Source: Polyangium jinanense (GTDB taxonomy: Bacteria > Myxococcota > Polyangia > Polyangiales > Polyangiaceae). Taken from it: 64,000 nt of DNA. The notes under the pieces were generated by a model that worked only from the letters and a program-made list of their open reading frames with translations, searched no databases and was not told the DNA's origin. Shown here one piece after another: positions 1 through 8,252 of this stretch. Within the stretch, counting starts at the first letter, position 1. The number at the start of each line of letters is the position of its first letter. Location: positions 62,001-126,000 of the forward strand of contig NZ_JAGTJJ010000006.1 in NCBI RefSeq assembly GCF_028435365.1, in the 5' to 3' direction. A program made the position numbers and the translations under genes.

Positions 1-503
1 GGGATCTCGAAGAGCAGGGGGAGCGGCTCCTTGGCCTCGGGCGTCACGCCGAGCGCCACGTGGACCTGCTTCGAGCAAATGATGATGCCGATCGCCGCGA
101 GCATCCCGTGCACCACGGACGAGGGGAAAAAATCGCCGAGGGCTCCGGCGCGCGCGAGGGCAAACCCGATCTGGAGCACGGCGGCCACCACGATCGTGGC
201 GAGGGCGCGTCGATAACCGACCGAGCCGTTACCATTGCCGAGCTCCGTGACCGCGCCGAGTGCGATGACGATGAGCCCCGCGGCGGGCCCCTTGATGGTG
301 AGCGTCGCGCTGCCTATCCATGTGGCGATCACGCCGCCGATGACGGCCGTGATGATGCCCGCCACGGGCGGAAAACCGCTCGCCATGGCGATGCCGAGGC
401 AAAGCGGTAATGCGATCAGAAAGACGAGAAATCCGGCGACGAGGTCGTTCCGGATGGAAGGCGCGCCCGTGGGCACACCGGCGCTCTGGTCCGGCTTGTC
501 CAT
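1..503 (-). CDS. SulP-family anion (probable bicarbonate/sulfate) transporter, N-terminal part
   Basis: Reading leftward from an ATG at 503, the frame stays open to the window edge and gives about 167 residues, so the C-terminal half (including any STAS domain) lies outside. The segment starts with a short polar stretch, then [20 protein letters not shown], a typical SulP first helix, followed by SGFPPVAG and the loop TIKGPAAGL that shapes the anion site in this family. Several hydrophobic segments follow. SulP proteins move sulfate, bicarbonate (BicA type) or other anions across the inner membrane. A GAGGG-type ribosome site precedes the ATG. It diverges from the DabA-containing operon, and the shared intergenic palindrome supplies a possible ECF-type promoter for it. 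I infer bicarbonate as the likeliest substrate from this context; sulfate cannot be excluded. Confidence 0.85.
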   Translation of the reverse strand, partial: MDKPDQSAGVPTGAPSIRNDLVAGFLVFLIALPLCLGIAMASGFPPVAGIITAVIGGVIATWIGSATLTIKGPAAGLIVIALGAVTELGNGNGSVGYRRALATIVVAAVLQIGFALARAGALGDFFPSSVVHGMLAAIGIIICSKQVHVALGVTPEAKEPLPLLFEI

Positions 504-576
504 AAAACCCTCTGCGGATCGGTCACGGACATCGAAATTCCGTACCCCACGACCTCGGTCGTGCGATCCGATCCAC

Positions 577-605
577 AAGACGGATCGAGGCGACCGACAG
601 GTTCC
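577..605 (-). promoter_or_regulatory. Putative ECF-type promoter facing the SulP gene
   Basis: On the minus strand GGAACC (605-600) is followed after 17 bases by CGTC (582-579), the classical ECF sigma -35/-10 arrangement. The predicted transcript would have a leader of about 70 nt before the SulP ATG at 503. The -35 box is one half of the palindrome at 600-613, whose other half serves the rightward operon. The spacing is one base longer than at the two rightward copies. Confidence 0.45.
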
Positions 606-635
606 CGGGAACCAACTCGGAGCTCGTCCCGTCCC
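600..635 (+). promoter_or_regulatory. Putative ECF-type promoter of the inorganic-carbon operon
   Basis: GGAACC at 608-613, 16 bases, then CGTCCC at 630-635. It matches in both boxes and in spacing the site before the ECF sigma gene (11391-11418); the sequence GAGCTCGT just before the -10 box is also shared. The -35 box lies inside a perfect 14-bp palindrome (600-613). The distance to the ATG at 689 leaves a leader of about 45 nt. Confidence 0.65.
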
Positions 636-688
636 ACGACGCAAGCAGCACACGCAAGGACGCCCGTCCCTGCGATAGCCATTGTTTT

Positions 689-2149
689 ATGCCAAGTCTC
701 CTCTTGACGATTTTCCCGCCCTTGCTCGGCGCGATCTTCGTCATTCTGCTTCCGCCCGGGAAAGCCCGGATGATCAAGGGCGTCGCGCTCTTCCACGCGG
801 CGCTCGCATTCATCGCATCGTGGAGCCTCGTCCCGTCGTTCGACCGGACCACCTCCGCGCTGCAATTCGTCGCGCCATTCCCGTGGTCCCCGGATGCGGA
901 CGGCTCCGCCGCGCTCGGCGTCGACGGAATCTCCTTTCCGATGGTGCTCCTGACGACGCTCGTGATGCTCGTCGCGCTCGTCGCCTCGCTCCACGGCACG
1001 CACCGGGTGAAGGGATATTTCGCCTGGTTTTTGCTCCTCGAATTCGCGGTCCTCGGCGTCTTCACCTCGCTCTCGTGGTCGCTCTTTTACGTCTTCTGGG
1101 AGCTCACCCTCGTCCCTCTGTTTTTCCTGGTCAGCGTGTGGGGCGGGAAAAACCGGTCGGCCGCGAGCATGAGCTTCTTCCTGTACACGCTCGCCGGCTC
1201 GGTCCTGATGCTCGTCGCCATCCTCGCGCTGCACCTCTCGGTGCCGAAGCACGGCTTCGGGATGGTCGAGATGCAAAACGCGAGCGCCGGGCTCGGCCGG
1301 GCGACGCAGGTCCTCCTCTTCCTCGGCCTCTTCGCGGGCCTCGCGGTGAAGATCCCCGTTTTCCCGCTGCATGGATGGCTCCCGCTCGCGTACGTCGAAT
1401 CCGAGCCGCCCGTCAGCATGGTCTTTTCGGCCGTGCTCGCGAAGATGGGCGCGTATGGCCTGCTCCGCCTCACGGCGCTCTTGCCTGCCGGCGCGGAGTC
1501 CCTCGTGCCGCTCCTCTTCCTGCTCGGCCTCGTCAATATCGTCTACGGCGCGCTCCTCGCGTTTCGCCAGCCCGATCTCAAGACCATGGTGGCCTATGGC
1601 TCGATGAGCCACATGGGCTTCGTCTTGATCGGCGTCTCCTCCCTGAACGACGCCGGGCTCACGGGCGCCACGATGCAGATGTGCACGCACGGCGTCTCCA
1701 GCGCCGCGCTCTTCCTCCTCGTCGGCGCGCTCGAGCGTCGCACGAAGACCCGCGATTTGCGCCAGTACGGCGGCCTCGCGAGCGTCACGCCGCGGTTTTT
1801 CGTGGCGCTGTCCCTCGCGCTCCTCGGATCGATGGGTTTGCCCGGGCTCGCCGGCTTCGTCAGCGAGCTGTCCACGCTCGTCGGCACGTTCCAGCGGTAC
1901 GAATATTTTGCTGGAATCGCGACCGTCGGCGTCCTCATCACGGCCGGATATTCGATGCGCGCCATTGGCCGCCTCTTCTTCGGCCCCTTGAATCCCCGCT
2001 GGAAACACCTCCGGGACCTCGAGCCGCGGGAGCTCCTCGCCGCCGCGCCGCTCGGGGTGCTCATCGTCGCGCTCGGCGTCGCCCCGCGCGCCGCTCTCGA
2101 CCTCTTCGCCGCCACGGTCTCGCACATGGCGACGCTCTTCCACGGATGA
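689..2149 (+). CDS. NuoM/MrpD-like proton-translocating membrane subunit (first of operon)
   Basis: The 486-residue, very hydrophobic protein has the layout of the NuoM/MrpD antiporter-like family (about 14 helices). The helix-5 glutamate is in FYVFWE (E138) and the helix-7 lysine in AVKIPVFPLHGW (K221). Both residues are needed for proton transfer in complex I subunits. The genes for the hydrophilic complex I arm are absent, and the next gene is dabA, so this subunit probably supplies proton-motive coupling to inorganic-carbon uptake rather than to NADH oxidation. It starts at an ATG 54 bases after the ECF-type -10 box, with no strong ribosome site. Seven bases separate its stop from dabA. 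NuoM is the nearest family label; exact orthology is not resolved. Confidence 0.85.
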   Translation: MPSLLLTIFPPLLGAIFVILLPPGKARMIKGVALFHAALAFIASWSLVPSFDRTTSALQFVAPFPWSPDADGSAALGVDGISFPMVLLTTLVMLVALVASLHGTHRVKGYFAWFLLLEFAVLGVFTSLSWSLFYVFWELTLVPLFFLVSVWGGKNRSAASMSFFLYTLAGSVLMLVAILALHLSVPKHGFGMVEMQNASAGLGRATQVLLFLGLFAGLAVKIPVFPLHGWLPLAYVESEPPVSMVFSAVLAKMGAYGLLRLTALLPAGAESLVPLLFLLGLVNIVYGALLAFRQPDLKTMVAYGSMSHMGFVLIGVSSLNDAGLTGATMQMCTHGVSSAALFLLVGALERRTKTRDLRQYGGLASVTPRFFVALSLALLGSMGLPGLAGFVSELSTLVGTFQRYEYFAGIATVGVLITAGYSMRAIGRLFFGPLNPRWKHLRDLEPRELLAAAPLGVLIVALGVAPRAALDLFAATVSHMATLFHG

Positions 2150-2156
2150 GACTCGT

Positions 2157-5100
2157 ATGCGCGCACTGCCTTCCGCCGTCACGCGCGGCATCTCGGTCGA
2201 ATCGAGAAAACACCTCGAACACGAGATCCACCACATCGCCCACGTTCTGCCCGGACAGGGGCCGATCGAGACGTTCATCCACCACAATACGCTGCACGGC
2301 TTTCAGCACCTGCATTTCGAGGAGGCCGTCCTGGAGGCGCGCCGCGTGCTCGGCGGGCGCGGATATCTGCCGCTCGACGAGTACCGGCGGCTCTACGCGA
2401 TCGGGCGGATCACCGATGAGGACCTCGAACGAGCGCGCCGCGAGCGAAATGGGGCGACCGAACCCGAGCCTCTGATCTGCATCGGCGATCGGACGATCAC
2501 CACGCGCGACGTCGAGCGCCTCGCTTTGCTGCACGGCCTCGACCCGCTCGAACCCGGCGAGAACGCCGAGTCGCGCTTCGGGCCCGATTTCTTCTCCGTG
2601 CTCCGCCCCGAGCTCTCCAAGGAATCCCGCGAGCGCCTGCTCGCCACGGCGAAACGCGAATTCGAGGCCGCGCTCGCCCGCGTCGGTCGCGATTTCACGG
2701 TGGCCGATCTCCTCGCCGATCTCCTCGCCACGCCGGTCCCCGCGGCCGTGCTCGAAGAGGCTTGCCTCGAAGGCCCCACGGACGAGAGCGCCGATCCCGA
2801 CGCCGTCACGCGCGCCCTCGACGCGCTGGGCATCCCGGAGGAGACGCGGGCCGGATACCTCGACATCGTCCGCGACAAACTCTCCGCGAGCGCCGCGAAA
2901 AACCGCCCCGAGCGCTGGCTCGAAGCCGAGGTGCGCAAGGTGCGCCGGGTGCTGCTCGCGCATTTCGGCGTGGAAGGCACGCTCCCCGCGCTCGCCGAGC
3001 GCGTGCGACGTGATCCCGAGGGCCTCGCCGTCCTCTCCTTGCTCCGCGCGAGCCTCGCGAGCTTTGGTTTGTCCGACCCGTTCTCGCCGATTCACGCCGA
3101 GCACCTCACGCCCGAGGAGCCCGTGGGCGCGCGGATCGAGGCGCTCTTCGAGCGCATCGAGCACCTCGAAGCCTGGGGCGGCCCGGCCATTCCGCTCGAC
3201 GCCAAGCTCGCCTCACGCATCCGCGATACCGTGCGCGCGCACCTCGAAGAGCGGGACGGCGCGCTTGGTCCGCATGCGGGCGCGGCGACCAGCGAAATCG
3301 CGCGCCTCTGCCTCACCGTCGTCCACGACCTCGGCCCGGATCACCTGCGTCGGCGCGGGTTCGAGGCGCTCCGGGCGCTCGAATCCGCGTTCGGCGGGCC
3401 GCCGTCGAGCGAGAGCCTGATCGCCGAGCTCACCGCGCGGGATCCGCGCCAGCAGATGATGGAGCACGCGGCGCGCCGATTGGAAGAGCACATCGGCAAG
3501 GTCGGCCCCGAGACGTGCCACCGCGATTTGCTCCTCGCGCTCACGGGCGAGGACATCCACGAGAAGATTCACCCGCAGATCATGCGCGTGACCATGGCGT
3601 TCCTCGACGAGGGCCTCGCGGCCTGGCACGTCGCAGGCCGCTCGCTCGGCTTTTACGACGCGTTCCGCAAGATGGCCGAGCACGACCGATTCTTCGAGCT
3701 CGAAGATTTGCCGGGCGCGCGCGACGCGCTGCGGGAGCTGCCGCCGCTCGCCGTCGACGCGATCCTCCAGAGCCTCGAGCGCCTCGGCGTGCCCGAGCCG
3801 CACTGGGGGCCGTATCTCCGCCGCATTTGCGTGGGTTTGCCCGGGCTCGCGGGCATGGTGCACTGGCGCGAGACGCACCCCAACTACCCGGCGCAAAGGG
3901 CGCATCCGATCAACCTCATCCAGTTCCTCGCCGTGCGCCTTTTCTACGAGGTGCTCTTCGTGCGGCGCGCGTCGCTCCGCGCTTTCGGGCACGACGGCGA
4001 CATCGACGCCTTCCGCCATTCCTTCTCGAACCACCTGCCGGAGCTGCTCGTCCGGCACGCGCTTTTCCTCGGCGAGTTGCCCGATTTCCTTGCCGAGCGC
4101 GCCCGCGCCCTGTTCGAGGCGCGCTCCGCCTCCGCCGCGGCCGGCGACGCGGGGGTGCTCCTCCGCCTGGCCGACATGGTCTTCGACCTGAAGCAAAGCG
4201 CCGAGCACGTGAACGCCGGGCATTCCGCGCGGCACCACGCATTCCGCCTCTTCTTGCTCGCGCAGCACCTCGGCGTCTCCCCGGGCGAGCTCCGCGCGAC
4301 CTCGCTCGAAGGGGTCACGCGCCTGCTCGCGACGCTCGACGCGTGCGAACCCGACACCATCACGCCGATCTGGCACAACGCCTACGAGATCCATTACCGC
4401 GACGCCGTCCTCGAGGCGCTCACCACGAACATCCGCGCGCAGAAGCCGTACGTGGGCCGGCGCGAAGCGCAGATCGTCTTCTGCTTCGACGAGCGCGAGG
4501 AATGCATTCGCCGGCACGTCGAGGAGCTCCGGCCCTCGTACCAGACCTTCGGCGCGGCGGGCTTTTTCGGCGTGGCGATCGCGTACGAGGGGCTCGGCGC
4601 GCGCGAGGCCGTGCCGCTTTGCCCGATCGTCGCGACGCCCGCGGCAGAGCTCTGCGAGGTCCCGCGCCCCGAGGCGATGCCCGCGTGGGCCTCACGCTCG
4701 CTCCGCATGCGCGCGCTCGCGGCGCTCCGCGACGTCATCCGCGAGGTCACCCGGAACCCGGTCTCCTCCTATTTCGTCATCGACATCCTCGGGTTCTTCT
4801 CGCTCTTCCCCGTCCTCGGCCGGCTGCTCTTCCCGCGCGCGTTCGATCGCATGTCGCGCCGCGCGAAGGACGCCGCGCTCCCCGCCGTCGAGACCGAGGT
4901 GCCGCTCGATCGCGAGCGCGAAAAAGGTTCGGAGCCAAAACAAGGCGAGCTCCAGAAGACCCATTTCACCCTCGCCGAACAGGCGGATCGCGTGGCGTCG
5001 CTCCTCCGGATCATCGGCCTCGTCCGCGACTTCGCGCCGCTCGTCATGCTCTCGGGTCACGGCTCCGAGAGCCGCAACAACCCTCACCTCTCCGCGTACG

Positions 5101-6092
5101 ACTGCGGCGCCTGCAGCGGCAAACACGGCGGCCCGAATGCCCGCGTCTTCGCGCGCATGGCGAACAACCCCGAGGTCCGCACGATCCTGCGGGAGCGGGG
5201 CATCGACATCCCGGACGACACCTGGTTCCTCGGAACCGAGCACAACACCGCGACGGACGAGATCCTCTATTTCGACCTCGTCGACATCCCGCACGCCTTC
5301 CGCCCCGCCGTGGACAAACTCCGCGGCGTGCTCCAGAAGGCCCGGGAACGCTCGGCGCACGAGCGGTGCCGCAAGTTCGAATCGGCCCCGAAAAACCCCA
5401 CGCCGGCGCGCGCGCTTCGGCACGTGGTCGGCCGCACCGCGGACCTCTCGCAGGCGCGCCCCGAACTCGGCCATGCGACGAACGCGTTCGCCATCATTGG
5501 ACCTCGAACGATCTCGCAGGGCGTCTTCCTCGACCGCCGATGTTTTTTGATCTCGTACGATCCGTCCATCGACTCCGAGGGCACCATCCTCGAAGGCATC
5601 TTGCTCGCCGCCGGCCCCGTCGGCGCGGGCATCAGCCTCGAGTATTACTTCTCCACGGTCGACAACACGACGTACGGCTGCGGGACGAAGGTCCCCCACA
5701 ACGTCGCGGGCCTCATCGGCGTGATGGAGGGCGCCTCGGGGGATCTCAGGACCGGTTTGCCCCGACAGATGATCGAGATCCACGAGCCCATGCGGCTCCT
5801 GATGCTCGTCGTGGCGAAGACCGAGATCCTCGGCAGGATCTACGAAAAGCAGCCGATCGTCCGCGAGCTCGTGGGCAACGCATGGGTCCACCTCGTCGCG
5901 ATGGATCCGGAGACGGGCGAATGCATGTCGTTCCTGCCTGGAAAGGGCTTCGTCCCCTGGGAGCCGCAGGGCCTCCCGGTGAAGACGGTGAAGAGCTCCG
6001 CGGCCTGGTATTCGGGCACGCTCGATTTCCTCCCCCCGGCGTTCATTCGTCCGGACGAACGCCCGGCGCGTTCCCCGGTGGCCCATGCTTGA
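2157..6092 (+). CDS. dabA: DabA-type inorganic carbon transporter subunit (DUF2309/UPF0753), long form
   Basis: The protein has 1,311 residues. Its C-terminal two-thirds carries the beta-carbonic-anhydrase-like zinc site of DabA: C776 and D778 in VFCFDERE, H968 in LSGHGSES, and C983 in YDCGACSG. The 15-residue H-to-C spacing equals that of characterised DabA proteins. DabA works with a NuoL-like partner (DabB) at the cytoplasmic membrane to convert CO2 to bicarbonate in an energy-coupled, one-way manner. About 400 residues precede the part that aligns with compact DabA proteins (around 800-1,000 residues), so this is a long variant. It has no obvious membrane spans. It overlaps the next gene by 8 bases, indicating translational coupling. 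The ATG at 2157 follows the preceding stop by 7 bases. Confidence 0.92.
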   Translation: MRALPSAVTRGISVESRKHLEHEIHHIAHVLPGQGPIETFIHHNTLHGFQHLHFEEAVLEARRVLGGRGYLPLDEYRRLYAIGRITDEDLERARRERNGATEPEPLICIGDRTITTRDVERLALLHGLDPLEPGENAESRFGPDFFSVLRPELSKESRERLLATAKREFEAALARVGRDFTVADLLADLLATPVPAAVLEEACLEGPTDESADPDAVTRALDALGIPEETRAGYLDIVRDKLSASAAKNRPERWLEAEVRKVRRVLLAHFGVEGTLPALAERVRRDPEGLAVLSLLRASLASFGLSDPFSPIHAEHLTPEEPVGARIEALFERIEHLEAWGGPAIPLDAKLASRIRDTVRAHLEERDGALGPHAGAATSEIARLCLTVVHDLGPDHLRRRGFEALRALESAFGGPPSSESLIAELTARDPRQQMMEHAARRLEEHIGKVGPETCHRDLLLALTGEDIHEKIHPQIMRVTMAFLDEGLAAWHVAGRSLGFYDAFRKMAEHDRFFELEDLPGARDALRELPPLAVDAILQSLERLGVPEPHWGPYLRRICVGLPGLAGMVHWRETHPNYPAQRAHPINLIQFLAVRLFYEVLFVRRASLRAFGHDGDIDAFRHSFSNHLPELLVRHALFLGELPDFLAERARALFEARSASAAAGDAGVLLRLADMVFDLKQSAEHVNAGHSARHHAFRLFLLAQHLGVSPGELRATSLEGVTRLLATLDACEPDTITPIWHNAYEIHYRDAVLEALTTNIRAQKPYVGRREAQIVFCFDEREECIRRHVEELRPSYQTFGAAGFFGVAIAYEGLGAREAVPLCPIVATPAAELCEVPRPEAMPAWASRSLRMRALAALRDVIREVTRNPVSSYFVIDILGFFSLFPVLGRLLFPRAFDRMSRRAKDAALPAVETEVPLDREREKGSEPKQGELQKTHFTLAEQADRVASLLRIIGLVRDFAPLVMLSGHGSESRNNPHLSAYDCGACSGKHGGPNARVFARMANNPEVRTILRERGIDIPDDTWFLGTEHNTATDEILYFDLVDIPHAFRPAVDKLRGVLQKARERSAHERCRKFESAPKNPTPARALRHVVGRTADLSQARPELGHATNAFAIIGPRTISQGVFLDRRCFLISYDPSIDSEGTILEGILLAAGPVGAGISLEYYFSTVDNTTYGCGTKVPHNVAGLIGVMEGASGDLRTGLPRQMIEIHEPMRLLMLVVAKTEILGRIYEKQPIVRELVGNAWVHLVAMDPETGECMSFLPGKGFVPWEPQGLPVKTVKSSAAWYSGTLDFLPPAFIRPDERPARSPVAHA

Positions 6093-8250
6093 GCGTTTTG
6101 CCATTCTGATTCCGCTGCTGCCGCTCGTCGCGGCGACCCTCATCGGCCTCTTCGCCCTCGGCGGGCGCCCGCTCCCGGAGCGCACGACGAGCCGGCTCGC
6201 CCTCGGCGCGGCTTTGCTCTCCTTCCTCGGCGCCGGAGCGCTCCTTTTGCGCTCCACGCTCGGCGCCGCGCCCGCGACGCTCTTCGTCGCGCCCTGGATC
6301 GAAAGCGGCTCGTATCGCGCGCCCCTCGAGCTCCTGCTCGATCCGCTCTCGGCGTCGCTCGCGCTGCTCGTCAGCGGGTTCGGCGCGCTCGTCCTCAAGT
6401 TTTCGACGAATTACATGCACCGCGAGGCCGGCTTCCCTCGGTTCTTCGCGGTGATGTGTTTTTTCCTCGCCTCCATGTTGCTGCTCGTCCTCGGCGGCAA
6501 CTTGGTGATGACGTTCGTGGGCTGGGAAGGCGCGGGCCTCGCGTCGTACCTGCTCATCGGATACCATTACCAGCGCAAGGCGCCGGCGCGGGCCGCAACG
6601 TACGGGTTCGTGACGAACCGCATCGGCGACGCGGCCTTCCTCTGCGCGATCTTCATCGCCTGGCACGAGCTCGGCACGGTCCGCTATTCGTCGCTCTTCC
6701 ACGTCGCGGAAACCGCGAACCACGGGGCGCTCTCGGCTCTCGGGTTCTGCCTGCTCGTCGCGGCGGCCGCGAAATCCGCGCAGCTCCCATTTTCGCCATG
6801 GATCTCGCGCGCCATGGAGGGCCCGACGCCTTCGAGCGCGCTCTTTTACGGTTCCGTCATGGTCACGGCGGGCCTCTTCCTCGTCCTGCGCATGACCCCC
6901 GTGCTCGTGCACGCGCCCGACGTGCTGCGCGCGATGGCTGCGATGGGCGCCGCAACCGCGCTGTATGGCGGCCTCGTGAGCCTCGTGCAGACGGACGCGA
7001 AAAGCGGGCTCATCTTCTCCACGGTGAGCCAGCTCGGGCTCATGTTCCTCGCGGTCGGCCTCGGGGCCCGCGGCATTGCGCTGTTTCACCTCTTCGCGCA
7101 CGCGCTCCTCCGTGGCGCGCAATTCCTCACGGCGCCGAGCACCCTGCTCCTCGTCACGCGCGACGAGCCATCCCGTGAAGAGCGCCCCGTCGCGGGCGAG
7201 GTCGAGCCGGCCTTTTGGCTCTTGCTCGCGGGCCTGCTCGGCGTGCTCGCATTGCCCTTCCTCACGGAAATCTGGGCCGGCCCGGACGCACCGCTCTCTC
7301 CCGGCGCATTCCTTTCCGCGGCAGGCGCTGGAATGGCGCTCTTCTGCGGCGGCCATTATCTCCTCCGGTTCGCGCAGCGTGGCCTCGCGAATGCCGGCAA
7401 GGGCGCCGAGTGGAAGACCGTCTCCTCGTTCGTCGAATTCGGCCCGGCGTGGATCGCCCCCGCGGTCGTCGGCGCCGTCAGCCTCTCGCTCGGCCTCGCG
7501 CCCGGCGGACGGCCGCATGGCCTCTTCCACCTCGTCCTCGATCCTTTGCTGAAGCGTGGTGGTCTCGGCCGCGCCGCGCATCCGTTCTGGGCCTTCGGCC
7601 TCATGCTCCTGCTCGGGTGCCTGCTCGTCGCGGGCTGGGCGACGGCGCTTTATTTCCACCGCGCCGCGCCCGAGCGGCCGGGCATTCTGCCGACGCGCCT
7701 GCGTGGCCTCTACGTCACGGCGCTCGCGCGATTCTGGCTCGAACCTCTTTACGAGCGCCTCCTCCTCGCGCCCATTCTCCGCCTCGGCCGCGCGCTCGAC
7801 CGCCTCGACGCCTCGCTCCTCGACCGCGCCTTTGGCCGCCCGCTCTCGCCCGAGGACGCGCCCGCGCCGCTCGCGACGTTCCAGGAAAAGGTCCTCGCCG
7901 GTGAAATCGACGACGCCGATCCTTTCGCGGCCGTACGCGCGGCCCTCGAACGCCAAACCACGGGCGGCGCCGCGATCACCCACGGCGAAGAGCCACCCCC
8001 GGCGCCCAGCGCCGATGACGATTTCGCGCGGGGCCGCGGGATCGCGGGCCGGCTCCTTCAATACGCGGCGACACTCGCGCACCTCGTCGAAAAACACATC
8101 GTGCGGCGCGCGATCGGCCGCGGCATTCCGATCACCGGCGACCTCATCGGACGCACCCTCGATCACGTCGAGGCGCTGCTCGAAAGGCCGGTCGTCGTCG
8201 GGGCGCTCGTCGTCCTCTCCCTGTTCGTCGTCGTCCTCTGGGCCGTTTGA
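6085..8250 (+). CDS. dabB: DabB: NuoL-like membrane subunit of the inorganic carbon transporter
   Basis: The product is a 721-residue polytopic protein of the NuoL/MrpA-N family. It has GWEGAGLASYLLIGYHY with the helix-5 glutamate at E148, and KSAQLPFSPW with the helix-7 lysine at K230, followed by AMEGPTPSSAL, a NuoL signature. DabB proteins form the proton channel that energises DabA. At 721 residues it is longer than many DabB proteins (about 500-600) because of a hydrophilic C-terminal stretch (about residues 590-690) and a final helix, which recalls the lateral C-terminal extension of NuoL. The histidine usually found in the PFH motif is replaced by Ser-Pro. The start ATG lies within the last codons of dabA. 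Adjacent to dabA, it is the best candidate for the true partner among the four antiporter-like subunits. Confidence 0.88.
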   Translation: MLERFAILIPLLPLVAATLIGLFALGGRPLPERTTSRLALGAALLSFLGAGALLLRSTLGAAPATLFVAPWIESGSYRAPLELLLDPLSASLALLVSGFGALVLKFSTNYMHREAGFPRFFAVMCFFLASMLLLVLGGNLVMTFVGWEGAGLASYLLIGYHYQRKAPARAATYGFVTNRIGDAAFLCAIFIAWHELGTVRYSSLFHVAETANHGALSALGFCLLVAAAAKSAQLPFSPWISRAMEGPTPSSALFYGSVMVTAGLFLVLRMTPVLVHAPDVLRAMAAMGAATALYGGLVSLVQTDAKSGLIFSTVSQLGLMFLAVGLGARGIALFHLFAHALLRGAQFLTAPSTLLLVTRDEPSREERPVAGEVEPAFWLLLAGLLGVLALPFLTEIWAGPDAPLSPGAFLSAAGAGMALFCGGHYLLRFAQRGLANAGKGAEWKTVSSFVEFGPAWIAPAVVGAVSLSLGLAPGGRPHGLFHLVLDPLLKRGGLGRAAHPFWAFGLMLLLGCLLVAGWATALYFHRAAPERPGILPTRLRGLYVTALARFWLEPLYERLLLAPILRLGRALDRLDASLLDRAFGRPLSPEDAPAPLATFQEKVLAGEIDDADPFAAVRAALERQTTGGAAITHGEEPPPAPSADDDFARGRGIAGRLLQYAATLAHLVEKHIVRRAIGRGIPITGDLIGRTLDHVEALLERPVVVGALVVLSLFVVVLWAV

Positions 8251-8252
8251 CC

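Noticed and set aside
416..2287. Very long open frame on the minus strand opposite the first NuoM-like gene, and similar long frames throughout
   Set aside because: High GC makes stop codons rare in shadow frames; the composition (Glu/Arg-rich, no motifs) is that of antisense frames of real genes.
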